The notes: generated by a model not told the origin, from the letters alone. A DNA stretch of 64,000 nt from Schistocerca nitens (GCF_023898315.1 NC_064623.1:16133140-16197139), one strand, 5' to 3'. Counted from the stretch's first letter, positions 9,916 to 20,650 are shown. Numbers and translations are program-made.

Positions 9916-11859
9916 TAGAGATGGGTAGTTCGCGAACGAACGGATGCAAAGGAACGGTTCACCAAGATAAACGAAAGGACCGAGGCACGAATTCCAAGGA
10001 ACGATCGGTTCATAGTTCACTTCGGTCGCGGCGATCTACTTATAGATCCCGGGAACGAGGAACGATGGGTCCATAGTTCACTTCGGTCGCGACGGTCTAT
10101 TTATAGTTCCCAGGAACGCGGAACGATCGGTTCGTAGTTCATTTCGGTCGCGACGGTCTACTTATAGTTCCCAGGCACGAGGAACGATCGGTTCATAGTT
10201 CACTTCGGTCGCGACGGTCTACTTATAGTTCCCGGGAACGAGGAACGATCGGTTCATAGTTCCCTAGTTCACTTCGGTCGCGGCGGTCACTTCGGCAGTT
10301 CTCGTTCCAGCCTCAGTCGCGTGCTCGTCTGAGTCTCGGTCTCCCTCGACCGCACTCGTCGTTCTTCGCGTGACCACCTGTCTCAGTTCCACTGCCGACC
10401 ACTCCTAGTTAGTTCAGTATCCAGTTGTTCGTTTCGTTCACTGCGCTCGCCTATTTTACATGTGTTGCAAACTGTTCTTGCACTTGGTTCTGGCTATTCA
10501 GCATCCACGACCGGTAATCAAAAAGTATTTTATAGTTACGTAAATTACATAAAAATTACGTTGTATGTGATAGGTACGTCTTTTCAGGTAACAAAAGGGC
10601 ACATCAGCTCACTTCCTTATATCGATGAACAGCACAAGACGTACTTATAACAAGGCAAGTTTTTTTTTTATTCATATATTTTTTGGTTTCATCGACTTGA
10701 TTTAGCAGCTAACTTTCAGTAATTTGCTTAATTTTTAGTGTAAGAAAATTCATATAAAACGATTTTCGTTTATCTTTCATATACAAAACATTACATTTAG
10801 GAAGGCTCTAATTATTTTTAAGTTTGGTTGTTTCCAATTTGCATTACCTGCTAGTTTGGTTTCTTTGAAAATAAAAAGTTGGTTGTGGGTCATTTTGGCT
10901 CAGTAGGAAAAGCGGTGCCTCTCCATTTGAAAAGACTTAGATTGCGATAAAATCATATTTAGTTATTATGTCAAAAACATTTGTTCAGAAGGAGCTTTCA
11001 AACCAAAAACTTTATTACTAGGAACTTAATAATAATTATTATTATTGCTGAATTGACGTTAATAAAGCAACATAAAAACCTAATTTTTACTAAGCGTGTG
11101 ACGCAGGTATGAGAAAATCACATTTTATTTTGTGCTTCTATAAAGTCTCTACTTCGCCTACGAACTCAGAGACAACGTGAAGTATATATAGGATGTAAAC
11201 GATTATTGTTTACAACGTAGCATAGCTATGTAGTGGAAGTGGAAACGAAGAATTTCATACAAGACACTTGTGGTCTATTAAGTTGGGAAACAGCCACCAA
11301 CAGGTTTGCAAGACTACATGAGCTATAGCCCATGTGCGTCGCGTGAGAGTTTCATGTTCTCTTCTCCAGCTCTCTACACATCGTCATCGATTGTTTCGCA
11401 ATTGTTGCTTGCATTACCTTGTTATTTCTTCACTGCCTAATTATTACATGTTTGTCTGTTTGTTGTATCTGCTCGTAACGGGCAACACATCGTGCGGAAT
11501 TGGCGAGCAGTCTGTACTCGGGGCCGGTTTTCCGTGCGCCACCCTATATTATTTCCCTGCGATCAGCCACATAACGCTGCAGTTGGCTAAACGAGAGGTT
11601 CTGCAGAATCACAGAAATTACTTCTAAAAGTGTGTAAGAATGCTGTAATGAATAAAAACTCTATACTCCAGGGGGGAGGCAAGTGCCCCCTCTTGGTGCC
11701 CCCCATCCTTCACTCACCTACACTACTAGTTTTCAGTTTTTCATAAGAACCATATACCAATCACAAATGAACGGTGAACGAGTAAAAATGAACGGTTTCC
11801 AAAAAAGAACGATCAGCAGTGAACTAGTTCCCAAGGATGAACGAGCTTGCCCACCTCTA
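9916..11859. mobile_element. hAT-like non-autonomous element carrying a 61-bp tandem repeat
   Basis: The left end TAGAGATGGGTAGTTCGCGA is inverted, with mismatches, against the right end (inverse: TAGAGGTGGGCAAGCTCGTT). The start resembles hAT ends of the TAGAGGTGGGCAA kind. The flanking 8-mers GTCAACTG (9908-9915) and GTATACTG (11860-11867) agree at six of eight positions, as expected for an aged 8-bp hAT duplication. The interior has no transposase; the longest frame is about 97 codons with no homology. GAACGA and TTCGTTC-type words are concentrated near both ends. The class call is inference. Confidence 0.65.
9990..10290. repeat. Tandem repeat, 61-bp period, about five units
   Basis: The word TTCGGTCGCG recurs at 10021, 10082, 10143, 10204 and 10273. 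The first three steps are exactly 61 bp; the last is 69 bp because of an 8-bp duplication reading 'tagttccc'. Each unit contains gaacgatcggttcatagttc and an ATAGTTC-type sub-motif. It lies next to the left end of the hAT-like element. Confidence 0.92.
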
Positions 11860-11867
11860 GTATACTG

Positions 11868-12323
11868 CAGCCTCCGTTTCATGACCGACAACTCTGAGAA
11901 GCGCAGGCCGGCTGGCTTTTGATGATGGAGCGGTGGAGGGTCGTCAACGCGGGGTGCGTGCCGCGGTCTACACCTACCCCGTAATACTGGCAGCCACAGC
12001 GCAGACCCCTGGGACGCCACCCCAACCCTCCCCCATCGCTCACTCCCCTGCGCTGACGCTCCCCGCCAACTCGACTGCAGGGACTGGGGTGGTGCCAGTA
12101 AACCCCTGAGCGCGCTCGCCGAACCTGCAGCAGCTGACACGGCTCGGAGCGGTTCGTTTTGCCACCCCTTCTTATCCACCTCCCCTTACCAAAAAAACAC
12201 GATGTCTGACAAGAGAAATGACAGATCTAGTCTGCTTGTCCAGAATTCTAGAAACAAACTCGGTGATTCTCTCATTTCAAGTTTCGATCGTAGCTGCCAC
12301 ATTATCCTCACATAGATGTTATT
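11868..12323. other. No gene seen; GC-rich patch at about 11900-12180
   Basis: A GC-rich stretch with a long minus-strand frame (11733-12179), which overlaps the hAT-like end and has an alanine/arginine/proline-rich translation without any recognised domain. I take the frame to be a by-product of composition. Confidence 0.4.
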
Positions 12324-12331
12324 ATCTATAT

Positions 12332-13497
12332 CAGGACTTCCCAACGTGTGGTCCGCGAACCCCTTAGGGGTCCGCCGGCTCTTTCTAGGGGGTCCGCGGC
12401 CACCTTTCACCAAATCGTGTAAAATAATGAGTAAAATTATTGAGTAAAAATGTGAAAATCAAATTCATCACTTTTTTTTTCGTGTGAGAAACATGTGTAC
12501 TTTTACTTCAGGTCGTATTCCCAAGCAGCCTGTGCGGTTCCTAAGTGAGAACCCATACACAGTTTAGTGCCGGAGAATGCGGCTCCTCTGATCGACTGTT
12601 TCGCAACAATACGGGGGTCGTTTGTGCGCCGGATCAAGGCGCTAGGTGCGCTGAAACCTTTTACGCATGCGCCGAGCGAGCTTTGTCGACCAGTCACCGC
12701 GCTAGCTGGCACTTATGCGGCCCCAGGCATCATTAAATGCTAAACTTGCTTTGTCAGTGCACTACCTATTTCATAAGTCGTTTTTTGACCAGTTTATTAC
12801 TTCTAACATGGATCGGTGGCTGAAATCGGGATCATTGAAGAAGGCTACAGTTTCTCCATCGCCTTCACAACAAGGGAAGTTTCCAGTTGACAACAATGAG
12901 GAGGCTGGACGACGAAAGGAAGAACAATCACAAGAAGCTTCACAGCCAGAATTATTATGTGAAAACGCTGCAAGTACTCCATTGGTTGCAATATCCTGTG
13001 GAAGTGGAATAACCTAGAAGCTATTTATAAATGGGCTTTATGGAGACAACGGAGGGTAAAGCTCAGTGTGTAATTCGTGTGCGAGTCCTTCCGAACAGTT
13101 CAATGGTTCAAGTTAAATTACACCGTCATTTTGAAGGTACTCCTCCGGATTTCCAGGCTAAAGACATCGATTTTTTCAAAAGGAAGAGTGCTGAATAGCT
13201 GCTTCTGAGCATTGCATGAAAACTTATGCAAAAACAATTAATGAAAATTCATTAAAAGCTTCTTTCTTGGTTAGTTATCGAGTGGCAAAAACAGGCAAAG
13301 CTCATACCATTGCAGAAAATCTCATAAAGTCGTGTTGTTATGATCATTGGGAACATGGCACTTGCATTAAGAAGCTTTCATTTCCCATGCGTTTCGTTCT
13401 GAAATTTAAAATTACTGTGCTCTTGACTGACTAGGGGTCCGCCATGGATTTTCGACTGAAGAAGGGGTCCGCCAGCTGAAAAGGTTGGGAAGCCCTG
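12332..13497 (+). mobile_element. hAT transposon, internally deleted
   Basis: The ends are CAGGACTTCCCAACGTGTGG and, on the right, the inverse of CAGGGCTTCCCAACCTTTTC, typical hAT termini. The exact 8-bp target duplication ATCTATAT is at 12324-12331 and 13498-13505. The words GGGGTCCGC recur just inside both ends. At 1166 bp it is much shorter than an autonomous hAT (about 2.5-4 kb) and keeps only the N-terminal part of the transposase. Confidence 0.95.
12808..13431 (+). pseudogene. hAT transposase N-terminal fragment (BED-finger type)
   Basis: The ATG at 12808 opens MDRWLKSGSLKKA, a usual start for hAT proteins of the kind domesticated as ZBED5-like genes in vertebrates. The frame is lost after about 13017. 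Decayed sequence at 13080-13190 reads like the BED finger and its tail (CESLPNSS, VQVKLHRHFE, then DFFKRKS). Another frame at 13230-13380 reads NENSLKASFLVSYRVAKTGK and HTIAENLI, the segment that normally precedes the catalytic domain. The RNase H-like catalytic core and the C-terminal dimerisation region are absent. Several frameshifts separate the pieces. It cannot encode an active transposase. Confidence 0.82.
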
Positions 13498-13654
13498 ATC
13501 TATATCATCTTCCACTTCTAATGTAAGTAGGCTGTTAGTTTTTTATGTTGGTAACGCCACGTAGTGCTCTGTATGAAAATCACTTGATGCGCTGTGTGCA
13601 GTCTGTGGCTGGATGGACTCATTGTTGCAATATTCGCTTGTGTAGTGTTGGGCA

Positions 13655-14768
13655 AGGAAACGCAAACCTACTTTTCTAGCATTTGTAGACATAGAGAAAG
13701 CTTTTGACAATGTTGACTGGACTACTCTCTTTCAAATTCTAAAGGTGGCATAGGTAAAATACAGGGAGCGAAAGCCTATTTACAATTTGTACACAAACCA
13801 GATGGCAGTTATAAGAGTCGAGGGGCATGAAAGGGAAGCAGTGGTTGGGAAGGGAGTGAGACAGGGTTGTAGCCTTTCCCCGATGCTATTCAATCTGTAT
13901 ATTGAGCAAGCAGTAAAGGAAACAAAAGAAAAATTCGGAGTAGGTATTAAAATCCATGGAGAAGAAACAAAAACTTTGAGGTTCGCCGATGACATTGTAG
14001 TTCTGTCAGAGTCAGCAAAAGGACTTGGAAGAACAGTTGAACGGAATGGACAGTGTCTTGAAAGGAGGATATAAGATGAACATCAACAAAAGTAAAACGA
14101 GGATAATGGAATGTAGTCGAATTAAGTCGGGTGATGCTGAGGGAATTAGATTAGGAAAGGAGTTTTGCTATTTGGGGAGCAAAATAACTAATGATGGCCG
14201 AACTAGAGAGGACATAACTAATGTAGACTGGCAATGGCAAGGAAAGCGTTTCTGGAGGAGAGAAATTTGTTAACATCGAGTATAGATTTAAGTGTCAGGA
14301 AGTCGTTTGTCAAAGTAGTTGTATGGAGTGTAGCCATGTATGGAAGTGAAACATGGACGATAAATAGTTTGGACAAGAAGAGAATAGAAGCTTTCGAAAT
14401 GTGGTGCTACAGAAGAATGCTGAATATTAGATGGGTAGATCACATAACTAATGAGGAGGTACTGAATAGAATAGGGGAGAAGAGGAGTTTGTGGCACAAC
14501 TTGACAAGAAGAAGGGACCGGTTGGTAGGACATGTTCTGAGGCATCAGGGAATCACAAATTTAGCATTCGAGGTCAGCGTGGAGGGTAAAAATCGTAGAG
14601 GGAGACCAAGAGAAGAATACACTAAGCCGATTCAGAAGGATGTAGGTTGCAGTAAGTACTGGGAGATGAAGAAGCTTGCACAGGATGGAGTAGCATGAAG
14701 AGCTGCATCAAACCAGTCTCAGGACTGAAGACTGCAACAACAATAACAACAACAACAAAAACAACAAC
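13655..14768 (+). mobile_element. LINE with (CAA)n tail, 5'-truncated
   Basis: A 5'-truncated non-LTR retrotransposon ending in 'caacaacaataacaacaac'. It is flanked by the 11-bp duplication AGTGTTGGGCA / AGTGCTGGGCA (13644-13654 and 14769-14779). Relatives in the window are at 33.6, 40.6 and 42.6 kb. I think of this family as an APE-type endonuclease/RT LINE (RTE-like); the clade was not tested. Confidence 0.9.
13668..14728 (+). pseudogene. Reverse transcriptase C-terminal part of the (CAA)n LINE
   Basis: The retained part starts in the RT palm. It reads FVDIEKAFDNVDW, then GVRQGCSLSPMLFNLYIE (the GVRQGC variant of the RT block), then LRFADDIVVLSES, the catalytic FADD box, with both Asp kept. 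Downstream come GGYKMNINKSKTR, FCYLGSKITNDGRT, MYGSETWTINS, and a long C-terminal region with NLTRRRDRLVGHVLRHQG and KNRRGRPREEY. Frameshifts occur near 13770, 14040-14060 and 14260, and a Trp codon became TGA at 14696-14698, ahead of the usual end at 14726-14728. The endonuclease domain was never inserted (5' truncation). Nonfunctional. Confidence 0.88.
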
Positions 14769-15574
14769 AGTGCTGGGCAGTTGAATTTGAACAGCGCGTA
14801 GCGTTGCGCAGTTGGAGGTGAGCCGCCAGCAGTGGTGGATGTGGGGAGAGAGATGGCAGAGTTTTGAGAGCGGACGATCTGGACGTATGTCCGTCGGAAA
14901 AAGGAAATTTATAAGACTGGATGTCAAGAACTGATATATATGAGTTTTGAACACTATTAAGGTAAATGCATTGTTTGTTCTCTATCTAAATCTTTCATTT
15001 GCTAACTATGCCTGTCAGTAGTTAGTGCCTTCAGTAGTTTGAATCTTTTATTTAGCTGGCAGTAGTGGCCCTCGCTGTATTGCAGTAGTTCGAGTAACGA
15101 AGATTTTTGTAAGGTAAGTGATTCATGAAAGGTATAGGTTATTGTTAGTCAGGGCCATTCTTTTGTAGGGATTATTGAAAGTCAGATTGCGTTGCGCTAA
15201 AAAATATTGTGTGTCAGTTTAGTAATGATCAGAATAAGTAAAGAGAGAACAGTCTGAGTACGTTCGGTTTTACTCAGCTGTCTTTGTATCAAATAACGTA
15301 AGAGTTTTTCCAGCACTGTCATTCTTAATTTTTGCAGGGGAAGTTTCACTACTTGTGGCAGTAACTCACGTTCGTTCGCCGTTATAATGTAAAATCGACG
15401 CGTACCCTGAGTTATTAGCTAAGGCGCCATTCTCTTAGTCCCTTTTGCAACTCCCAAATTTATGCTTAATAACTGTATCTCCACCTGATGTGCGCATTGC
15501 TGCGCCACCTTCACCAACATCAGTAACCATTTTACTTTCACCCCTAACTCTTTATACTCATGAAGTAATAAGTG

Positions 15575-16751
15575 CTATCGACAGGGGATGTCAAATTGAT
15601 TCCATATTTTTAGATTTCCAGAAGGCTTTCGACACCGTTCCTCACAAGCGTCTTCTAATCAAACTGCGTGCCTAAGGAGTATCGCCTCAGCTGTGCGACT
15701 GTATTCGTGATTTCCTGTGAGAAAGGTCACAGTTCGTAGTAATAGACGGAAAGTCATCGCCGGCCTTTGGTGGCCGAGCGGTTCTGGTGCTACAATCTGG
15801 AACCGCGCGACCGCTACGGTCGCAGGTTCGAATCCTCAGCAGTTGAGTCCCATAGTGCTCAGAGCCATTTGAACCATTTTTTGGAAAGTCATCGAGTAAA
15901 ACAGAAGTAATATCCGGCGTTTCCCAAGGAAGTGTTATAGGCCCTCTATTGTTCCTGATCTATATTAACGACATAGAAGACAATCTGAGTAGCCGTCTTA
16001 CATTGTTTGCAGATGATGCTGTCATTTACCGTCTTCTAAAGTCATCAGACGATCAAAACGACTTGCAAAATGATTTAGATAAGATATCTGTATGTAGCGA
16101 AAAGTGGCAATTGACCCTGAATAACGAACGTGAAAAGTTATTGACATGAGTACTAAAAGAAATCAGCTAAATTTCGATTACGCGATAAGTCACACAAATC
16201 TGAGGGCTGTAAATTCAATTAAATACTTACGGATTACAATTACAAATAACCTAAATTGGAACGAGCACATAGATAATATTGTGGGTAGAGCCAACCAAAG
16301 ACTGCGATTCATTCGCAGAACACTTAGAAGGTGCAACAGGTCTACCAAAGAGACTGCTTACACTGCACTTGTCCGCCCTATTCTGGAGTATTGCTGTGCG
16401 GTGTGGGATCCGCATGAGGTGGGACTGACGGATGACATCGAAAAAGTACAAAGAAGGGCAGCTCGTTTTGTATTATTGCGAAATAGGGGAGATAGTGTCA
16501 CAGACATGATACGTGAATTGGAGTGGCAATCATTAAAACAAAGGCGTTTTTCGTTACGACGGTATCTTCTCATGAAATTTCAATCACCAGGTTTCTCCTA
16601 CGATTGCGCAAACATTCTGTTGGCACCCACCTTCATAGGGAGAAATGATCATCATGAGAAAATAGGAGGAATCAGTGCTCACGCGGAAAAATGTAAGTGC
16701 TCGTTTTTCCCGCGTGCCGTTCGAGAGTGGAACGGTAGAGAGACAGCTTGA
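15575..16751 (+). pseudogene. Reverse transcriptase of a Jockey/CR1-like LINE
   Basis: In order: IFLDFQKAFDTVPHKRLL (RT block with the first Asp), then a stop (taa) soon after KLRA, the SINE, the decayed equivalent of GVPQGSVIGPLLFLIYIND (15920-15970), then LTLFADDAVIYRLL (catalytic ADD box intact). Next are WQLTLNNE, a frameshift with a TGA near 16147, and a second long frame through KYLRITITNNLNWNEHIDN and YTALVRPILEYCCAVWDPHE to a Trp-Asn-Gly end at 16751. The upstream endonuclease domain is missing. Lesions are few for its length, so it is moderately young, but it is dead. Confidence 0.85.
15760..15882 (+). mobile_element. tRNA-derived SINE (family A), internally deleted
   Basis: Head and both polymerase III boxes are present (gagcggttctggtgc, ggttcgaatcct). 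The sequence then jumps directly to the distal body (cagcagttgagtcccatag), so about 65 bp between box B and the tail are missing. The exact 12-bp duplication GGAAAGTCATCG is at 15748-15759 and 15883-15894. Because the duplication is intact, the deletion happened either before insertion or inside the SINE later. Confidence 0.93.
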
Positions 16752-16818
16752 AGGTGGTTCACTGAACCCTCTGCCAGGCACATTATTTGTGAATAGCAAA
16801 GTAATCTCGTAGACGTAG

Positions 16819-17280
16819 ACACACCACTAATATTTTTGCGATTGTGTCATACCTCATCGGTATTCTCAGTGCACCTGAAACGTGGATACACTTCTGCTTC
16901 CGCTTCAGACACGCAATTGTCCACTTATATTAAACCCTTATTTTTTCTACCCCCAAAATGACTAAAATAGCGAACTGCAAGCAGTGGATAAAGGAAAGTA
17001 TGGGAACAGGTGGCCTTGTTGCTAAATTTCTCCCTCACACGCCCTCTCCCCTAAAAAGCATTGCCAGATTTCTTATCCTTCCCTCTCCCCCCACCACTTC
17101 CCGTTCCCAAAACAAGATGGCTGACAGTCCAAGAAGAACAGCAGATATAGCCCACTTGTGCGGACTTCGTTTTGTTAACAGTTATGCTGGAGCAGAAGTG
17201 TGAGGGACAATATTTTTATTTATTTGATATGAAACTTCTTATTTATTTATTATAAAAGTTGAATTTACTGTTTATTTATT
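16819..17280. other. No gene seen
   Basis: Unassigned sequence between the LINE and the second Tc1 family. A plus-strand frame at 16958-17203 has no recognised domain. The region just before the Tc1 end is rich in 'tatttatt'. Confidence 0.4.
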
Positions 17281-17282
17281 TA

Positions 17283-18677
17283 CACTACTGGCCATTAAAA
17301 TTGCTACACCAAGAAGAAATGCAAATGATACACAGGTATTCATTGGACAAATATATTATACTAGAACTGACAGGTGATTACATTTTCACGCAATTTGCGT
17401 GCATAGATCCCGAGAAATCAGTGCCCAGAACAACCACCTCTGGCCGTAATAACGGCCTTCATACGCCTGGGCATTGAGTCAAACAGAGCTTCGATGGCGA
17501 GTGCAAGTACAGCTGCCCATGGATCTTCAACACAATACCACAGTTCATCAAGAGTAGTTTCTGGCGTATTGTGACGAGCCAGTTCCTCGGCCACCATTGA
17601 CCAGACGTTTTTAATTGGTGAGAGTTCTGGAGAATGTGTTGGGCAGGGCAGCAGTCGAACATTTTCTGTTTCCAGAAAGGCCCGTACAGGACCTGTAACA
17701 TGCGGTCAGCATTATCCTGCTGAAATATAGGGTTTCGCAAGGACTGAATGAAGGGTAGAGCCACAGGTCGTAACACATCTGAAATGTAACGTCCACTGTT
17801 CAATGTGCCGTCAACGTGAACAAGAGGTGACCGAGACGTGTAACCAGTGGCACCCCATACCATCACGCCAGTATGGCGATGAGGAATACACGCTTCCAAA
17901 GTGCGTTCACCGCGATGTCGCCAAACACGGATGCGACCATCATGATGCTGTAAACAGAACCTGGATTCATCCGAAAAAATGGCGTTTTGCCATTCGTGCA
18001 CCCAGGTTCGTCGTTCAGCACACCATCGCAGGCGCTCCTGTCTGTGATGCAGCGTCAAGGGTAACCGCAGCCACGGTCTCCGAGCTGATAGTCCATGCTG
18101 CTGCAAACGTCGTCGAATTGTTCGTGCAGATGGTTGTTGTCTTGCAAACGTCCCCATCTGTTGACTCAGGGATAGAGACGTAGCTGCACGACCCGTTACA
18201 GCCATACGGATAAGATGCCTGTCATCTCGACTGCTAGTGATACGAGGCCATTGGGATCCAGCACGGCTTTCCGTATTACCCTCCTGAACCCACCGATTCC
18301 ATATTCTGCTAACAGTCATTGGATCTCGACCAACGCGAGCAGCAATGTCGCGATACGATAAACCGCAATCGCTATAGGCTACAATCCGACCTTTATCAAA
18401 GTCGGAAACGTGATGCCTACGCATTTCTCCTCCTTACACGACGCATCAGAACAACGTTCCACCAGGCAACGCCGGTCAACTGCTGTTCCTGTACGAGAAA
18501 ACGGTTGGAAACTTTCCTCATGTCAGCACGTTGTAGGTGTCACCACCGGTGCCAACCTTGTGTGAATGCTCTGAGAAGATAATCATTTGCATATCAGAGC
18601 ATCTTCTTCCTGTCTGTTAAATTTCGCGTCCGTAGCACGTCATCTTCGTGGTGTAGCAATTTTAATGGCCAGTAGTG
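17283..18677 (-). mobile_element. Tc1-like transposon, second family, copy 1
   Basis: The ends are CACTACTGGCCATTAAAATT and, on the right, its inverse, bordered by TA (17281-17282, 18678-18679). The length is 1395 bp. A second copy lies in the opposite orientation at 46530-48117; its length minus its SINE and one target duplication is almost the same. Confidence 0.95.
17418..18424 (-). pseudogene. Tc1-like transposase (second family), frameshifts and Glu to Lys
   Basis: A long frame from 18424 carries helix-turn-helix sequence (HHVSDFDKGRIVAYSDCGLS, VGRDPMTVSRIWNRW) and the first catalytic Asp in AIFSDESRFCLQHHD, then IFQQDNA with the second Asp. Compared with the copy at 46.8 kb, one extra base near the start (after NA) moves the original Met out of frame. 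One missing base directly after the second Asp block shifts the C-terminus. In the shifted frame the catalytic position reads LSPIKNVW, so Glu has become Lys. The protein should end near 17418. Three independent faults make it inactive. Confidence 0.9.
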
Positions 18678-18679
18678 TA

Positions 18680-19165
18680 TTTAAACAATGATGATGCTCT
18701 GGCATGCAATAGCGCAGCATTGTATCTGGAGCGAGCGGCTGCCGAGTTAAAATGTCTAAGACTGGTGCTGCAAACCGTCTGCAGCTACCCCAGTGCAGGG
18801 CCACATCTGGCGGCCATGTTGAGCGGCTGTAGTGCTATCCCTCTACCACCTATCCGACCCAGTGCAGCAATGCTTCGGGCAGCCAAAGTGCTGTTCCCTC
18901 TGCCTCCACACACAGCCGAGGCTGTAACAGCTTCCAAGGGGAAGCTGTGCGACTCACACACGCAGAGCCGATCACCCCCACCCTCTGTCTGTGTGTGCTC
19001 CCCAGAGTTTCACCTCCCTGCGAGGGCTGCTACCGGTGACTCACTCACTAGCAGTCCGGCCTCACCCTCCCTGTATCACATCTCCTGCATTGCTGATGGC
19101 ACTACTGTGTCTTACTGCAGATAACTGCAGGCTGCTTCCTCCTGCTTCAGATGACATCGGTTTGT
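18680..19165. other. No gene seen
   Basis: A plus-strand frame of 149 codons spans 18675-19124 but has low-information Pro/Ser/Ala-rich content, no domain, and starts in a transposon end. I do not call it a gene. Confidence 0.4.
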
Positions 19166-19167
19166 TC

Positions 19168-19404
19168 GTTGGTTGGTTGATCTGGGGACAGGGACCAGGC
19201 AGCGTGGTCATTGCTCCCATCAAATTAGGGAAGGATGAGAAAGGAAGCCGGTCATCCTCTTTCAAAGGAACCCTTCTGGCATTTGCCTGAAGCGATTTAG
19301 GGAAATCATGGAAAACATAAATCAGGATGGCTGGACGTTAGTTTGAACCATTCTCCTCCCAAATGCGAGTCCAGTGTGCTAACCACTGTGCCGCTTTGCT
19401 CGAC
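19168..19404 (-). mobile_element. tRNA-derived SINE (family C)
   Basis: Minus-strand copy. The right end reads as the complement of a head 'ggtcgagcaaagcggcacag', the box B region complements 'ttcaa', and the body contains 'aaatcaggatggctggacg' and 'tttaggga'. The left end is ttggttggttgatctgggg. The same family occurs at 19604, 38624 and 62101. No convincing target duplication was found. Confidence 0.85.
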
Positions 19405-19515
19405 CAAGTGACGTATCTTCACGGCAACTCTCACTGACGTATCTCACATTGCCAGTCGTCACAAGTTTGTGAAAACAATCTGTGTGGGGGGGGGAGGGGG
19501 TGTCAGTAACTGACA

Positions 19516-19940
19516 AATGGCTCTGAGCACTATGCGATTTAACTTCTGAGGTCATCAGCCGCCTAGAACTTAGAACTAATTATACCTAACTACGTAAGGA
19601 CATAGCACACTGGACTCGCATTCGGGAGGACGGCGGTTCAATCTCGTCTCCAGCCATCCTGATTTAGGTTTTCCGTGATTTCCCTAAATCGTTTCAGGCA
19701 AATGCCGGGATGGTTCCTTCGAAAGGGCACGGCCGATTTCCTTCCCAATCCTTCCCTAACCCGAGCTTGCGCTCCGTCTCTAATGACCTCGTTGTCGACG
19801 GGACGTTAAACACTAACCACCACCACCTTACCTAAGGGCATCGCACACATCCATGCCCGAGGCAGGATTCGAATCTGCGACCGGAGCCGGCGCTCGGTTC
19901 CAGACTGTAGCGCCTAGAACCGCACGGCCACTCCGGTCGG
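19516..19940 (-). mobile_element. tRNA-derived SINE (family A), split by a family C SINE
   Basis: The two halves (19516-19603 and about 19829-19940) together form one minus-strand family A SINE from 'aaatggctctgagcac' to 'cactccggtcgg'. The outer target duplication is CAGTAACTGACA / CAGTACCTGACA (19504-19515, 19941-19952), one mismatch. Confidence 0.92.
19604..19828 (+). mobile_element. tRNA-derived SINE (family C), 5'-truncated, nested
   Basis: Starts at 'agcacactggactcgcattc', so the first ~25 bases with box A are missing, and ends 'cactaaccaccaccacc'. The flanking strings tacgtaaggacat and ttacctaagggcat are the diverged target duplication within the family A SINE. Lacking box A, this copy should not be transcribed by polymerase III. 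Confidence 0.88.
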
Positions 19941-19952
19941 CAGTACCTGACA

Positions 19953-20637
19953 CATTTCACATTTGCTCCTTCTAAAAAAAGTGCCACTTGCACTATAAAT
20001 AATAATATTTATTAACAATACCCAAACAAGTTTTCAGTCACAAAGAAGTGGTCATAAACTACAGGAAGTGTTCATCCCTCCCATCACTGTAACAACAGAA
20101 ATGAAATGCTGCCATCAAGGTATGTATGTAGATGTACATATATTTAACTCACTGCTGATGTTGCTATTATTGGAGGTGACGTAAGTGAATATCCACAGAC
20201 AAAGCCATCACAAGCTTAACACCCGTTAGTCTTTTAATACAACTCACGGTTTGAAAGTCAGAAACAGAGAATGGGTTACTGTGGGAATGATTTAGTCATC
20301 GCATCAATCTAGTTGTAGTTTTGAAAACCCTAGATATTGTGACACTAAAGTGACATTATCTGTCAGTGAATGGCTTCATCTATGTGACAATTCAATGCTA
20401 ATTAATGTCATGACATGCAGAAGTGTTCAAAATTCCTCAGTCCTAATGGATGATCATTTAATTTGCTGTGGCAATTTTCCGCCAACGGTTAAAATTTATA
20501 ACAAGACAGAATGTACACATTTACAAGAAATCACATTTTAGACTTTAAAGTAAGTGAGCTATGCAGTGTAACGCACTCTTCATGAATGTATCAGCTAGCA
20601 ACCATATGTAAAAAATTTTTACGAGAATTTGTGGAAG
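19953..20637. other. No gene seen
   Basis: AT-rich unassigned sequence. Short frames only, none with homology. Confidence 0.4.
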
Positions 20638-20650
20638 AGATGTAGGTACA

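Larger units (their letters stand above)
13522..15350 (+). repeat. Interspersed repeat interrupted by a LINE
   Basis: The sequence on the two sides of the LINE (13522-13654 and 14769 onward) reads continuously once the LINE and one copy of its target duplication are removed. I recall this sequence ('gttggtaacgccacgtag ... gtgagccgccagcagtggtgg ... atctttcatttgctaactatg') as a high-copy Schistocerca repeat, but I cannot name its class. The right boundary, near 15350, is a guess. Confidence 0.5.
15540..16818 (+). mobile_element. LINE (Jockey/CR1-like), 5'-truncated, broken by a SINE
   Basis: Only the RT and 3' end are present; the end reads 'ctcgtagacgtagac', a degenerate form of the GATGTA repeats that end this family. 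Sister copies are at 25.8 kb and, on the minus strand, 38.8 kb and about 5 kb. The SINE inside it has exact target duplications made from LINE sequence. The clade call is inference from RT motifs only. Confidence 0.8.

Noticed and set aside
11733..12179. A 148-codon minus-strand frame
   Set aside because: Overlaps a transposon end, low-complexity Ala/Arg/Pro content, no domain.
17803..18183. Plus-strand frames opposite the second Tc1 family (also 46845-47567 minus)
   Set aside because: Antisense shadows of the transposase with no independent domain.
18675..19124. A 149-codon plus-strand frame
   Set aside because: Starts within the Tc1 terminal repeat and has no recognisable domain or codon signal.
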